From contig JBPCNO010000086.1 of NCBI GenBank assembly GCA_051001135.1, positions 1 through 37,203 on the forward strand: 37,203 nucleotides of DNA. The letters are read 5' to 3'. Below are positions 13,643-21,494 of this stretch, piece by piece. The stretch's first letter is position 1; the number at the start of each line of letters is the position of its first letter. The translations under genes and the position numbers were made by a program. The DNA comes from CAWHMN01 sp051001135 (GTDB lineage Bacteria > Acidobacteriota > Terriglobia > Terriglobales > Acidobacteriaceae). Under the pieces are notes generated by a model, which searched no databases, was not told the origin of the DNA, and was given only the letters and a program-made list of their open reading frames with translations.

Positions 13643-14419
13643 TCAGGCTTCAGAAACACCTGCCACCAGAATGATCCGTTCCGCCTCCGGCGTAAACGGG
13701 CGACGATCGAAATCCCCCCACATCTCCCGTAGATCGAGACCGCAGCCTGCGAGCAGGCCCTTGGCCTCCAGCGGCTTCCACGAACGCGCCACAAACTCCG
13801 CATTAACCTGTTCTGTATTTCCGTGATCAACGCCTCGCCGGTAGACATAACGCGCGCGCCAACAATCATTGCTTCCGATCGGCTCCCAGAGCTCCCGTAC
13901 CCCAATCCCGTTGACCGATCGCTCCGGCACCTCCGTGCGTTTTCGCTCGGCGCGGTAGAGGCCTTCGATCACCAGACGTCCGCCCGGCTGAAGATGCTTC
14001 GCAACCGCGCGCAGAGCGGTCTGGCGCTCCCGGCGATGGATGATGTGCGAGAACGGATCGCTCGCCGCCACGATGAGATCGAAGCGGCGGCCCAAAGCGA
14101 GCCGGCGCATATCGGCGACGATCAGTTCCGCCGCGAAGGGCCGCTCCTTCTCCTGTCGCTGCAGCCGATCCGCGGCCCGCTCCAGCATCTCCGGGGAGAG
14201 ATCGATCGCCACCACCGGCGCAAGTCCCCTCAGCGCCGCGGTCACGCGTCCCGTACCCGCACCCAGCTCCAGAATGCACTCCGGTTTCCGTTCGGCGACC
14301 AGCCCGCGCCAAAACGCAAGGTCGCCGCGATCTTCGCTTTCGTCCTCATAAAAGGGAAGGATCGCGCGGTAATACGATCGCACAGCCTCGACGGAATCAT
14401 TCGGCATCGGATTTTTCAT
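13643..14419 (-). CDS. Class I SAM-dependent methyltransferase
   Basis: A 258-residue protein with the Rossmann-type methyltransferase fold. Motif I, ILELGAGTGRVT, is at about 49-60. It is followed by VVAIDLSPEMLERAADR (motif II, ribose-binding acidic residue), a central FDLIVAASDPFSHI and the post-motif HLQPGGRLVIEGLY. The catalytic substrate is not evident; similar proteins methylate small molecules or metabolites. Start choice is uncertain: ATG 14419 or ATG 14407, neither with a good ribosome site. Longer in-frame versions would run into the divergent glycosyltransferase. The two genes share a very short divergent promoter region. Confidence 0.85.
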   Translation of the reverse strand: MKNPMPNDSVEAVRSYYRAILPFYEDESEDRGDLAFWRGLVAERKPECILELGAGTGRVTAALRGLAPVVAIDLSPEMLERAADRLQRQEKERPFAAELIVADMRRLALGRRFDLIVAASDPFSHIIHRRERQTALRAVAKHLQPGGRLVIEGLYRAERKRTEVPERSVNGIGVRELWEPIGSNDCWRARYVYRRGVDHGNTEQVNAEFVARSWKPLEAKGLLAGCGLDLREMWGDFDRRPFTPEAERIILVAGVSEA

Positions 14420-14450
14420 GCACGGAGCGCCGCATGTATCGTATCCAGAC

Positions 14451-15581
14451 GTGACCCGCATTGTCTTCATCACCGGCACAGCCGCCACCGTGCGCGAAGG
14501 TAGCGGCACCTACGTTGGCATCTCCGCTCTGCAGAAAGCGCTGGTCGCGTTGGGTGTAGAGGTCATGCTGATCGAGCCGCCGTCCGCGCTGCGCTCCGCG
14601 CTTGCGCGCCTCTGGTTCAACTATCGCGCAAGACGGAAGGCGCTGATTCCGGGAGCGCAGGCAATCGTGGGCTTCGATCTCGATGGGATCTTCGTCTCCG
14701 CGTGGGATGCGCCGAACGTCGCCTGCATCGATGTGGCCTGCATCAAGGGAGTGCTGGCGGAAGAGTTGAGGTTCGAGCGGGGACTGGAACGCGCTAACCT
14801 GCGGTTGCAGTCCTGGTTTGAAAAGAAGCGGGTGCGGCAGGCCGGCCGGGTGCTCACCACCAGTTGCTACGCAGCGCGTTCGCTCGAACAGCATTACGGT
14901 ATCCCCGCAAGCCGCGTGCGCATCGTGCCCGAGCTCATCGATCTTGCGCACTGGCAGGCCGCGCTCGCGCGGTCTACGAAGGAGAGCCGCGTCCAGGCCA
15001 GCATCCTGTGCGTTGCGCACCTTTACGCGCGCAAAGATGTGGTTACGCTGTTGCGCGCCATGCAGCGGCTGCAAACAACCGCCGTCCTGCGGATCGTCGG
15101 TATCGGTCCGGAACTCCCGCGTCTGCGCCGGCTCTCCCGGCAACTGCATCTTGAAAGCCGTGTCACGTTTCTGGAACATATCTCCTTCACGCAGCTCGCG
15201 CACGAGTATCGCAACGCGGACGTGTTCTGCCTGCCCAGCCGGCAGGAAGGCTTCGGCATCGTGCTGCTGGAAGCCATGGCGGCCGGGCTCCCGGTGGTAG
15301 CGGCACGCGCAGCGGCTATCCCCGAGGTTGTTCCAGACGGGCAGTGTGGGATTTTGGTAGAGCCGGGCGACGCCGCGGGATTCGCCGCCGCTCTGGATGC
15401 TTTGCTGAAGGACCCTGCCCTGCGGCAGCGCCTTGGTCAAGCCGGGTTCGCCCGCGCGGCAGAGTACGACGCCCCACGTGTAGCCCGCGATTTCCTGGCT
15501 GCAATCGGGAGTGCGGCCTGCAGCGAAGAGACAGCTTCCAGCGGAAAAGAAGCTTCCAGCTCCTGGCCGGGTCCTGCTTAG
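14451..15581 (+). CDS. Glycosyltransferase, GT4 family
   Basis: A retaining glycosyltransferase of the GT-B fold, family 4, about 376 residues. The C-terminal domain shows the family signature: HLYARKDVVTLLRAMQRL, then NADVFCLPSRQEGFGIVLLEAM with Glu266 of EGFG, and the nucleotide-sugar-binding GLPVVAARAAAIPEVV followed by GILVEPGD. The N-terminal acceptor domain starts RIVFITGTAATVREGSGTYV, containing the usual glycine-rich loop. Donor and acceptor sugars are unknown; surface polysaccharide or glycolipid synthesis is the general role. GTG 14451 is chosen because it opens directly into the first beta strand. An ATG at 14418 is possible but would abut the divergent methyltransferase start. The C-terminal tail is Ser-rich and encoded by short repeats (AGCTTCCAGC twice). 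Confidence 0.9.
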   Translation: MTRIVFITGTAATVREGSGTYVGISALQKALVALGVEVMLIEPPSALRSALARLWFNYRARRKALIPGAQAIVGFDLDGIFVSAWDAPNVACIDVACIKGVLAEELRFERGLERANLRLQSWFEKKRVRQAGRVLTTSCYAARSLEQHYGIPASRVRIVPELIDLAHWQAALARSTKESRVQASILCVAHLYARKDVVTLLRAMQRLQTTAVLRIVGIGPELPRLRRLSRQLHLESRVTFLEHISFTQLAHEYRNADVFCLPSRQEGFGIVLLEAMAAGLPVVAARAAAIPEVVPDGQCGILVEPGDAAGFAAALDALLKDPALRQRLGQAGFARAAEYDAPRVARDFLAAIGSAACSEETASSGKEASSSWPGPA

Positions 15582-15661
15582 CCGATTTCAGTGTGGTGCG
15601 GAGCTGTGCCCCTGCGATCCGATCTCGTAGATAGCTGATAGCTGGAAGCAGCTTTTCCAGC
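15533..15661. repeat. AGCTTCCAGC repeats and hairpin between convergent genes
   Basis: AGCTTCCAGC occurs at 15533-15542 and 15551-15560 in the end of the glycosyltransferase gene. Its complement forms part of GCTGGAAGCAGCTTTTCCAGC (15641-15661), which folds as a seven-pair hairpin. It lies in the gap between the convergent glycosyltransferase and response regulator genes and may act as a weak terminator, but no T-run follows. Confidence 0.45.
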
Positions 15662-15666
15662 GCCGT

Positions 15667-16542
15667 TTACAGCTTAAATAGCTCCCGCAGCCGCCGGGTC
15701 TGTGCGCGACTTACCGGGATCTCCGTCGCCTTGCGATCGTTCATGCGCAACTGGTAGCTGGACTTGAACCACGGCACCACTTCCTTGATGTGGTTGATAT
15801 TCACCACGAACGAGCGATGCGCGCGCCAGAAGATCTGCGGGTCCAGCAGCTCGAGCAACTCCTCCAGCGTCCGGCACTTGGAATGCCCTTCAATGGCCGG
15901 GGTCGCTACCGAGATGACGCCTTCGTCGATCGCGGCAAAGCAGATGTCCTTCTGGTCGACCAGCAGCAGACGGCTGCCCGCCTGCAACACGATCTTGCTG
16001 GAACTGACCCGCGGGGCGCCATGCTGCTGCTGCTCCATCAGCCGCAGCAGCGCAGCCATCTGGGCATGTGAGGGCATCTGGGTATGTGAAGGCATCTGGG
16101 CATGTGAAGACATTGGGGCGTGGCCCGGCGTATCGCCGCCGTTGCTCGGGGATTCAGACTGCGCCTCCTGCAGCCGTTCGCGCACCCGCGCTACCGCCTG
16201 CAATACGCGCGTCTGATCGAAGGGCTTCAGCAGGTAATCGATGGCGTTCACGTCGAAGGCGCGCACAGCGTAGCGGTCAAACGCAGTGGCGAAGACGATC
16301 TGCGGCAGCGACTCGCGGTCGCTCTTCTCCAGCAGTTTGCGGATCACCGCGAATCCATCGAGTCCGGGCATCTGCACATCGAGGAAGACCACATCCGGCT
16401 CCAGCGTGCGGATCAGCTCCACCGCCTCGATGCCGTTGCGCCCCTGGCCCAGCACCTCCACCTCACCGCCCGTTTCGAGCAGGAACTGCAGCTCCTCCCG
16501 AGCCAGCCGTTCATCGTCAATAATGAGTGCCGTGATCGCCAT
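15667..16542 (-). CDS. LytTR-family response regulator
   Basis: A two-component response regulator (291 residues). The receiver domain has acidic pocket IIDDER at 7-12, phosphoacceptor Asp55 in VVFLDVQMPGLDGF, the Thr/Ala switch in FATAFDRYAV and Lys106 in YLLKPFD. The LytTR DNA-binding domain (about 188-291) shows KIVLQAGSRLLLVDQKDICF, then EELLELLDPQIFWRAHRSFV, VNINHIKEVVPWF and a C-terminal ATEIPVSRAQTRRLRELF. A linker at 144-162 holds three hexapeptide repeats (M-S/P-S-H-A/T-Q), which is unusual. No sensor kinase lies adjacent, so its partner is encoded elsewhere. LytTR regulators often control surface polysaccharide, autolysis or virulence genes; the target here is unknown. Confidence 0.95.
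   Translation of the reverse strand: MAITALIIDDERLAREELQFLLETGGEVEVLGQGRNGIEAVELIRTLEPDVVFLDVQMPGLDGFAVIRKLLEKSDRESLPQIVFATAFDRYAVRAFDVNAIDYLLKPFDQTRVLQAVARVRERLQEAQSESPSNGGDTPGHAPMSSHAQMPSHTQMPSHAQMAALLRLMEQQQHGAPRVSSSKIVLQAGSRLLLVDQKDICFAAIDEGVISVATPAIEGHSKCRTLEELLELLDPQIFWRAHRSFVVNINHIKEVVPWFKSSYQLRMNDRKATEIPVSRAQTRRLRELFKL
16057..16110 (-). repeat. Three tandem 18-bp units in the response regulator linker
   Basis: Units at 16057-16074, 16075-16092 and 16093-16110 differ by only a few bases (pattern CATCTGGGCATGTGAGGG on the plus strand). On the coding strand each encodes Met-Ser/Pro-Ser-His-Ala/Thr-Gln. The near identity suggests recent slippage. Confidence 0.9.
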
Positions 16543-16843
16543 TCCGTAATCGCAGTACGTGCTGTTGCGAGTATAGTCTGCTACCTGACGAACAGGCGGC
16601 CAGGCGCCTGGACGCGCATCTGTTCGATGTGAGGCAAGTTATATCGCCACTTACAACCAGAACTGAGTAGAGCGGCGGAAATCTGATATCCCCGCATGAT
16701 CTGGTTGCGCACTCCGCATACCGGGTATACACTTCGCGTCGCCCAGAATCCGGGCTTTATCTTGCTTCGAGCAGCGCTTTCCCCGAGATTGCCCGGCGCA
16801 AAACCAATTCTTGCTGGCCACACTTGTTGAAGGAGATCTATCA
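16543..16843. promoter_or_regulatory. Divergent control region between response regulator and secreted-protein genes
   Basis: Toward the secreted protein, TTGCGC (16705-16710) and TACACT (16728-16733) are 17 bases apart, about 110 bases before its GTG, and a strong AAGGAGATCT ribosome site follows. Toward the response regulator, TATACT (minus strand, 16570-16575) lies 28 bases before its ATG. A perfect palindrome, CCAGGCGCCTGG, sits at 16600-16611 and could bind a dimeric regulator. All are sequence-pattern guesses. Confidence 0.35.
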
Positions 16844-18547
16844 GTGAACCTCCCAAGGTTAGCCTGTTTTGCGGTATCCGCCGCGCTGGGCCTTTCGCCC
16901 GCGCTCTACGCCTCGCAACAAAAACCCGTCGTCGTACACTCGTTGGGCACCACCAGCCTGCAGCAGGCGCGCCAACGGGCGGCAACTCCACAGTATGCGA
17001 CTTCCGGCCGGCCTCAGGAGATGCTGAAGCCGATGCCCAAGCCGCATTTCGCCGGGGTCCCCCATGCAGCCTCGCCTTTCGTCAAGGACACCGGGCAGGC
17101 AGTCGAGTTTCCCGTCGTCGGCCCGGACAAATGGCAGCGCGGCTTCACCGGGCTGACCTCGGATGATTCGCGGGAAGCCAACGTCAGCGGCGGCACCGTC
17201 GAACCGCCGGATCAGGGACTCGCCACCAATGGGAGCCAGGTATTCGAAACAGTGAATCTTGCCCTTCGCATCGATTCAGCCAGCGGGAAGGCGATCTCGG
17301 AGCCCATCAGTATCGCATCCTTCTTCGGCGTCGTTTTCACAAACGCTCGCCTCAGCGATCCCCGGGTCTTCTTCGATCCGCAATCGAAGCGGTTCTTTTT
17401 CACCGTCCTCGAGTACTTCTTTAATCCCACTACGGGCGCGTTTACCGGATCAAACGATCTGCTTGCGGTCAGTCAGACCAGCGATGCCGCAGGCAGCTAT
17501 TTTATCTACGCGATCGACGGCTGCCCCGCCAGCAACGAAGCTTGCCTGGCAGACCAGCCTCTCATCGGCGTGAACGACGATGGGTTCTATTTCTCCAACA
17601 ATGAGTTCAGCAGCACGGGATCCTTCCTGGAAGCGAGAATCGTCGCACTGAACAAGGAAGCTCTCATCAACAACACGCCGGTAACCGGGGTCGCTTACGA
17701 TGTCGGTACTGGGACGGATTTTTCGATCGAGCCCGCACTGCCGGCGCCGGGCGCCGTCACCACGCGAAACAATGGCACGGAGTACTTTACCGAATCGCTG
17801 GACAACGGACCACCGGCGAACGGCACTTCGCTGCGCATCTTTGCCCTTACCAATACCGAGAGCCTGGAGCATGGTGCTCCGGCTACGAACCTGGTGACGA
17901 GCGACTTCCCAACTGAGTCCTACTCTGCGCCTGTTCCCGCAAACCAGAAAGCCGGCCCGCGTCCCCTGGGCCAGCAACTAGGAGAACCCGAAGAAGCTCT
18001 CGACACCGGCGACGATCGCATGCTGCAGCTCTACTATGCGAACAACAAGCTCTACACCGCGTTGAATACCGAATTGATGGATCCCGACGCTGCCTTCCGG
18101 CGCTCCGGCGCTGCCTGGTTCGTCATCGATCCGGAGACCACCCACACCACTGTAACCGCTCACATCCTTCATCAGGGCTACATCGGTATCGATAACGGTT
18201 CGGTCATGTACCCGGCGTTTGCGGCCAACGACTGGGGTGAGGGCGTCATTGGTTTCAGCTTCAGCGGGACCAACCACTACCCGAGCACCGGATACGTTCA
18301 CTACTACAGCAATGGGACCGTTGAGCAGAAGGTGCGCACGGCCGGCGCCGGACAGAATCCCGAGGACGGCTTCAGCGGCTACATGGCATTCCGCGCCCAC
18401 GGTGTGGCGCGCTGGGGCGATTACTCATCGGCGCTAGTCTCACCGGACGGGCATCTCTGGTTTGCCGGGGAGTACATTCCCAACACCATTCTGTATCCGC
18501 GCACCCAATTCACGAACTGGGGAACATTCATCTCCCGCGTTCAGTAA
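16844..18547 (+). CDS. Large secreted protein of unknown function
   Basis: GTG 16844 is fixed by a strong AAGGAGATCT ribosome site. The 567-residue product begins with a signal peptide (VNLPRLACFAVSAALGLSPA, then LYAS). The mature part reads like a repetitive beta structure, possibly a propeller. It contains VEPPDQGLATNGSQVFETVN (a 'PPD.glA.G...vve.vN' pattern that I associate with uncharacterised extracellular proteins) and several repeated 'ADQPLIGVNDDGFYFSNNEF'-like strands. Two cysteines (CPASNEAC) could form a disulfide. The C-terminus WGDYSSALVSPDGHLWFAGE is conserved-looking. No catalytic motif was found. It is a single gene, divergent from the LytTR regulator. Confidence 0.8.
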   Translation: MNLPRLACFAVSAALGLSPALYASQQKPVVVHSLGTTSLQQARQRAATPQYATSGRPQEMLKPMPKPHFAGVPHAASPFVKDTGQAVEFPVVGPDKWQRGFTGLTSDDSREANVSGGTVEPPDQGLATNGSQVFETVNLALRIDSASGKAISEPISIASFFGVVFTNARLSDPRVFFDPQSKRFFFTVLEYFFNPTTGAFTGSNDLLAVSQTSDAAGSYFIYAIDGCPASNEACLADQPLIGVNDDGFYFSNNEFSSTGSFLEARIVALNKEALINNTPVTGVAYDVGTGTDFSIEPALPAPGAVTTRNNGTEYFTESLDNGPPANGTSLRIFALTNTESLEHGAPATNLVTSDFPTESYSAPVPANQKAGPRPLGQQLGEPEEALDTGDDRMLQLYYANNKLYTALNTELMDPDAAFRRSGAAWFVIDPETTHTTVTAHILHQGYIGIDNGSVMYPAFAANDWGEGVIGFSFSGTNHYPSTGYVHYYSNGTVEQKVRTAGAGQNPEDGFSGYMAFRAHGVARWGDYSSALVSPDGHLWFAGEYIPNTILYPRTQFTNWGTFISRVQ

Positions 18548-18704
18548 TTCCGTGCGATACGATCCGGTTCGATAGCAGAAGCGGGGTCACTGTAGGGTGG
18601 CCCTATGCTCTCAACAGGCATTTCTATCTGGAAGATGCCTACATTGCGGAAGCCGGGCACATGACATACACCCTGCTTCTGCTTTAATCCATGCAGCACA
18701 ACAA

Positions 18705-18739
18705 AAGAATTGGGGCGGCTCCGGCTGCCCCAATTCTCT
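18705..18739 (-). terminator. Very strong intrinsic terminator, possibly bidirectional
   Basis: AGAATTGGGGC and GCCCCAATTCT form an 11-pair stem, extended by a few inner pairs, around a GC-rich loop. On the minus strand it is followed by TTTTGTTG, so it ends transcription of the zinc-ribbon gene, whose stop lies ten bases away. On the plus strand CTCTTGT follows, so it may also stop read-through from the secreted-protein gene. Confidence 0.85.
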
Positions 18740-18749
18740 TGTGCCTCCG

Positions 18750-19298
18750 TCAGGACTGCAAAGCTCGCAGCCGTTCCGGGATATTGTCGGTGCTCAGGTC
18801 GTGGCCGCAGTGCACGCAGTAGACGTCCAGCGCGCGCACGCTCCGATAGCAATTGCCGCAGGCGGCCGAGATCTGGCACGCGCACTGCGGGCAGAAGTGA
18901 AACTCGCTCAAGGTCGGCGTTCCGCAGGCCGGGCAGGCGGAGACGACCGGTTGGCGCAGTAGAAAATAAAGCACGGCGCCGATTCCTCCCGGCATCACCA
19001 AACACACAATCATCCATAGCCGCATACTCATGTTCCGCCGCGGCGCATCCTGGCTCACGTAGCCGATCATCAGCACGTACAGCGCCGCCAGTGCGCTCCA
19101 GGAAAGAGCGAAATAGATGCGCAGCCCCAGCGGGGGCCCCGGATGGTGACGGTAGTGCGGCAGTACCACCCAGTAGAGGTATTCCATGCCCACGAACGCC
19201 AGCATGGCCAGCGCGACCGACCATCGCGGGATGAGCTTGAACTCTTCCGATACCGAAGTCTTCGCGGGAGTGACGGGTTGTGCGTTATGGAGAGGCAT
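18750..19298 (-). CDS. Membrane protein with C-terminal double zinc ribbon
   Basis: A 182-residue protein with three predicted membrane helices (about 27-46, 61-80, 93-114). The last one (MIVCLVMPGGIGAVLYFLLR) has the P-G-G-I-G-A-V-L-Y-F pattern of the phospholipase D nuclease N-terminal (PLDc_N) membrane motif. It is followed by two cysteine-pair modules: Cys122/125 with Cys136/139, and Cys147/150 with Cys161/164, a typical double zinc ribbon. It is probably a membrane-tethered zinc protein; partners and role are unknown. ATG 19298 is the natural start. It is monocistronic, ending at the strong terminator. Confidence 0.82.
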   Translation of the reverse strand: MPLHNAQPVTPAKTSVSEEFKLIPRWSVALAMLAFVGMEYLYWVVLPHYRHHPGPPLGLRIYFALSWSALAALYVLMIGYVSQDAPRRNMSMRLWMIVCLVMPGGIGAVLYFLLRQPVVSACPACGTPTLSEFHFCPQCACQISAACGNCYRSVRALDVYCVHCGHDLSTDNIPERLRALQS

Positions 19299-19469
19299 GC
19301 GTCTGTTTAGCAGAGACGCTGGGCAGCAGGCAAAAAGTTTCGTTCAGACCAAGCCTGCGCGGCGATTCCGCGGTGCATTCCAGGCCGCGCCCATCGCGAT
19401 CGGAGGCATGGAACTCAATGGAACTCATAGAGTGGGATGTTGCGAGGGTGCGACCAGAGGACGCGAACT

Positions 19470-19916
19470 TCAGAGACTGCGATGCCCGTCTTCCACGCTC
19501 TGCGTCCGCCATCCCGCAATCAACGCAGCGATGATCGCAGGGAAGAGCATCATCAGCAGCAGCGCCACTTGGGTCGGGATATCGCCGAAGTGCTCACCAG
19601 CGATAAAGTCGTCCACGCTGCTCCACAAGGCGGGGGTGAGAAGTATCGAGATACCCAAACAACAGGCAATGGCGACGCCCAGGTTGTGCCGCCTGTCCAC
19701 CTGCTGTTCTCGCCTCGCTACGACCGCCATGCGAACCGCGCGCCGGGTGCGTTCGGCCGCCCGCCGGCTGCCCTGGGCATCCTTGCCCGTGAGCGCGCCC
19801 AGCAGATCCCGGTGGATCAGATCCTGACGGATGCGGTCCTGCTGGCCAGGATCCCGTACCGGGGGCTGGCCCGAATCCTGGCCCGGCTCGCGTGCGTTTT
19901 CCAGCCCCGTCCTCAT
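19470..19916 (-). CDS. Small membrane protein coupled to an ECF sigma factor (possible anti-sigma)
   Basis: A 148-residue protein whose ATG overlaps the sigma-factor stop by four bases (ATGA). Residues 1-75 are hydrophilic and charged (RDLLGALTGKDAQGSRRAAE, then RTRRAVRMAVVARREQQVDR). Two membrane helices follow at about 81-100 and 117-140, and the tail is short and polar. Sigma factors of this class are usually followed by a membrane anti-sigma factor whose cytoplasmic part holds the sigma. This protein fits by position and topology, but it lacks the HxxxCxxC zinc-finger signature. No known family recognised. Confidence 0.7.
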   Translation of the reverse strand: MRTGLENAREPGQDSGQPPVRDPGQQDRIRQDLIHRDLLGALTGKDAQGSRRAAERTRRAVRMAVVARREQQVDRRHNLGVAIACCLGISILLTPALWSSVDDFIAGEHFGDIPTQVALLLMMLFPAIIAALIAGWRTQSVEDGHRSL

Positions 19917-20542
19917 GCCGTAGCCTCATTCCGGGCTGGCAGGTGCCCGCCGTGGAGCATCTTGGTCTTGAGCGCCGCCAGCCCGCGATAAAGTCGCGAT
20001 TTCACAGTAGAGAGCGGCGAGCGCGTCACGCTGGCAATCTCCGCCAACGATAGATCCTCGTGGAAACGCAGGACCAGCACCTCGCGGTTGAGCGGCTCCA
20101 TCGACAGCAGTGCCTCGGCGACCCGCTCGCTGTTCTCGCCGCGCAGGCATTCCTCGAAGGGCGTCGGTTGGTTGGAAACCACCTCGAACGGGCGCTCGTC
20201 GTCACCCCGGTCGCACATCTCGTCCAGGCTGGCCATGGTGCGCTTGCGCCGCGCATCGATCACCAGGTTGCGAGCGATCGCAAACAACCACGTCTCGAAC
20301 CGGGCAGCGCCGTTGTACTGGCCGCCGCGCCGCAGCACCCGCATCCACGTCTCCTGGAACAGATCTTCCGCCAGTTCACGATCACTGGTGAGATAGAGGA
20401 GATAGCGCAGCAGCCGGTGCTGGTACTCGACGATCAATTGATCCAGCAGACGCGCATCGCCGTGCTTCAGGCCATGCGCGATCCGCAAATTTTCCCGCTG
20501 CTGTTGCTGGACGTCGGCCAGTCCGATCGGAGCCGCACTCAT
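19913..20542 (-). CDS. ECF-type RNA polymerase sigma factor
   Basis: A 209-residue group 4 (extracytoplasmic function) sigma factor. Region 2 (about 25-100) contains YQHRLLRYLLYLTSDRELAE, then DLFQETWMRVLRR and FETWLFAIARNLVIDARRKR, the core-binding and -10-recognising helices. Region 4 (about 145-200) has LLSMEPLNREVLVLRFHEDL, then SLAEIASVTRSPLSTVKSRL and YRGLAALK, the -35-binding helix-turn-helix. ATG 20542 has AGGTGAT upstream; an in-frame extension to 20737 would overlap the divergent rlmB gene. The gene is translationally coupled to the small membrane protein downstream. Its regulon cannot be read from the sequence. Confidence 0.93.
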   Translation of the reverse strand: MSAAPIGLADVQQQQRENLRIAHGLKHGDARLLDQLIVEYQHRLLRYLLYLTSDRELAEDLFQETWMRVLRRGGQYNGAARFETWLFAIARNLVIDARRKRTMASLDEMCDRGDDERPFEVVSNQPTPFEECLRGENSERVAEALLSMEPLNREVLVLRFHEDLSLAEIASVTRSPLSTVKSRLYRGLAALKTKMLHGGHLPARNEATA

Positions 20543-20670
20543 ATCACCTGTTTGGACGCCAGAGGGTCCGCGAAAGACTCCCGAAAAGTGCAGGTTCTTC
20601 AGATTCGACCTCCCGCCAGCGGTCACCCGTGCTCTCAGTATCCCGCCCTCGGCTCCGGCGGCGCAAGCGT

Positions 20671-20676
20671 TACACT
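20671..20676 (+). promoter_or_regulatory. -10-like box immediately before rlmB
   Basis: TACACT ends eight bases before the rlmB ATG at 20685 and only a weak GAAG lies between. It resembles the arrangement at purS and glmS and suggests a leaderless or very short leader mRNA. Confidence 0.35.
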
Positions 20677-20684
20677 GAAGATCG

Positions 20685-21494
20685 ATGGAAACTCTGTACG
20701 GCCTGCATCCGGTGGAAGAGGCCCTCCGCTCCGGCACCAGGCGCTTCGATCATGTCTGCGTGGCCCGGGAACGCACTGATCTGCGGCTGCTCAAACTGGT
20801 TGAAGACTGCCGCGCCGCCGGCATCCGGATCCGCTCCGAATCCCGCGACCATCTGACCCTGCTGGCCCGCAATCCCGGACATCAAGGGGTCGTTGCCCTG
20901 GTGCGCGAGCGCAGCTTCCTGGACCTCGAAGATCTGCTGGCGCCGGGGACAGCCGGGTCTGCGGTCCCGCTCATGCTGGCGCTGGATGGGGTCGAAGATC
21001 CGCAGAATCTGGGGGCGCTGCTGCGCGTGGCCGATGGCGCCGGGGTTACGGGCGTGATGCTCACCGAGCGTCGCTCCGCTCCGTTGAGCCCGGTCGCCGT
21101 CAAGGCCTCCGCCGGTGCGGCCGAGCACGTTCGCGTCGCGCGCGTGGTCAACCTGGTCCGTTCGCTGGAGCAGGTCAAGCAGGCGAATATCTGGTGCGTG
21201 GGCCTGGATGAACGGGGCACGGCCGACTACACCGAATACGACTTCACCGCTCCCTGCACGCTGGTGCTGGGACGCGAGGGTGCGGGTCTGCACGACCTGG
21301 TACGGCGCACCTGCGATCATCTGCTGCGTATCCCCATGGCCGGGCGGGTCGCTTCGCTCAACGTCGCCGCTGCCGGTGCTGTGGTACTGTACGAGGCATT
21401 CCGCCAGCGCCGCGCCGCGGTCGCCGGAAGCCCCGCACAGACGCGTGCGGAGCAGTCCAAGCCAGCCAGGAAGCAAAAAGGCCTGGGATCGTGA
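20685..21494 (+). CDS. rlmB: 23S rRNA (guanosine-2'-O-)-methyltransferase, RlmB/TrmH type
   Basis: SPOUT-class methyltransferase that 2'-O-methylates a guanosine in 23S rRNA (G2251 in E. coli numbering, if truly RlmB). The N-terminal substrate-binding domain starts METLYGLHPVEEALRSG. The catalytic knot carries motif 1 LDGVEDPQNLGALLRVADGA (Asn and Arg conserved), motif 2 CTLVLGREGAGLHDLV and motif 3 RIPMAGRVASLNVAAAGAVV. Length is 269 with a Lys/Arg-rich C-terminal extension. The neighbouring family members TrmH and other SpoU enzymes share these motifs, so target specificity is inferred from the N-terminal domain. The stop overlaps the start of the metallopeptidase gene by four bases, so the two are coupled. 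Confidence 0.9.
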   Translation: METLYGLHPVEEALRSGTRRFDHVCVARERTDLRLLKLVEDCRAAGIRIRSESRDHLTLLARNPGHQGVVALVRERSFLDLEDLLAPGTAGSAVPLMLALDGVEDPQNLGALLRVADGAGVTGVMLTERRSAPLSPVAVKASAGAAEHVRVARVVNLVRSLEQVKQANIWCVGLDERGTADYTEYDFTAPCTLVLGREGAGLHDLVRRTCDHLLRIPMAGRVASLNVAAAGAVVLYEAFRQRRAAVAGSPAQTRAEQSKPARKQKGLGS

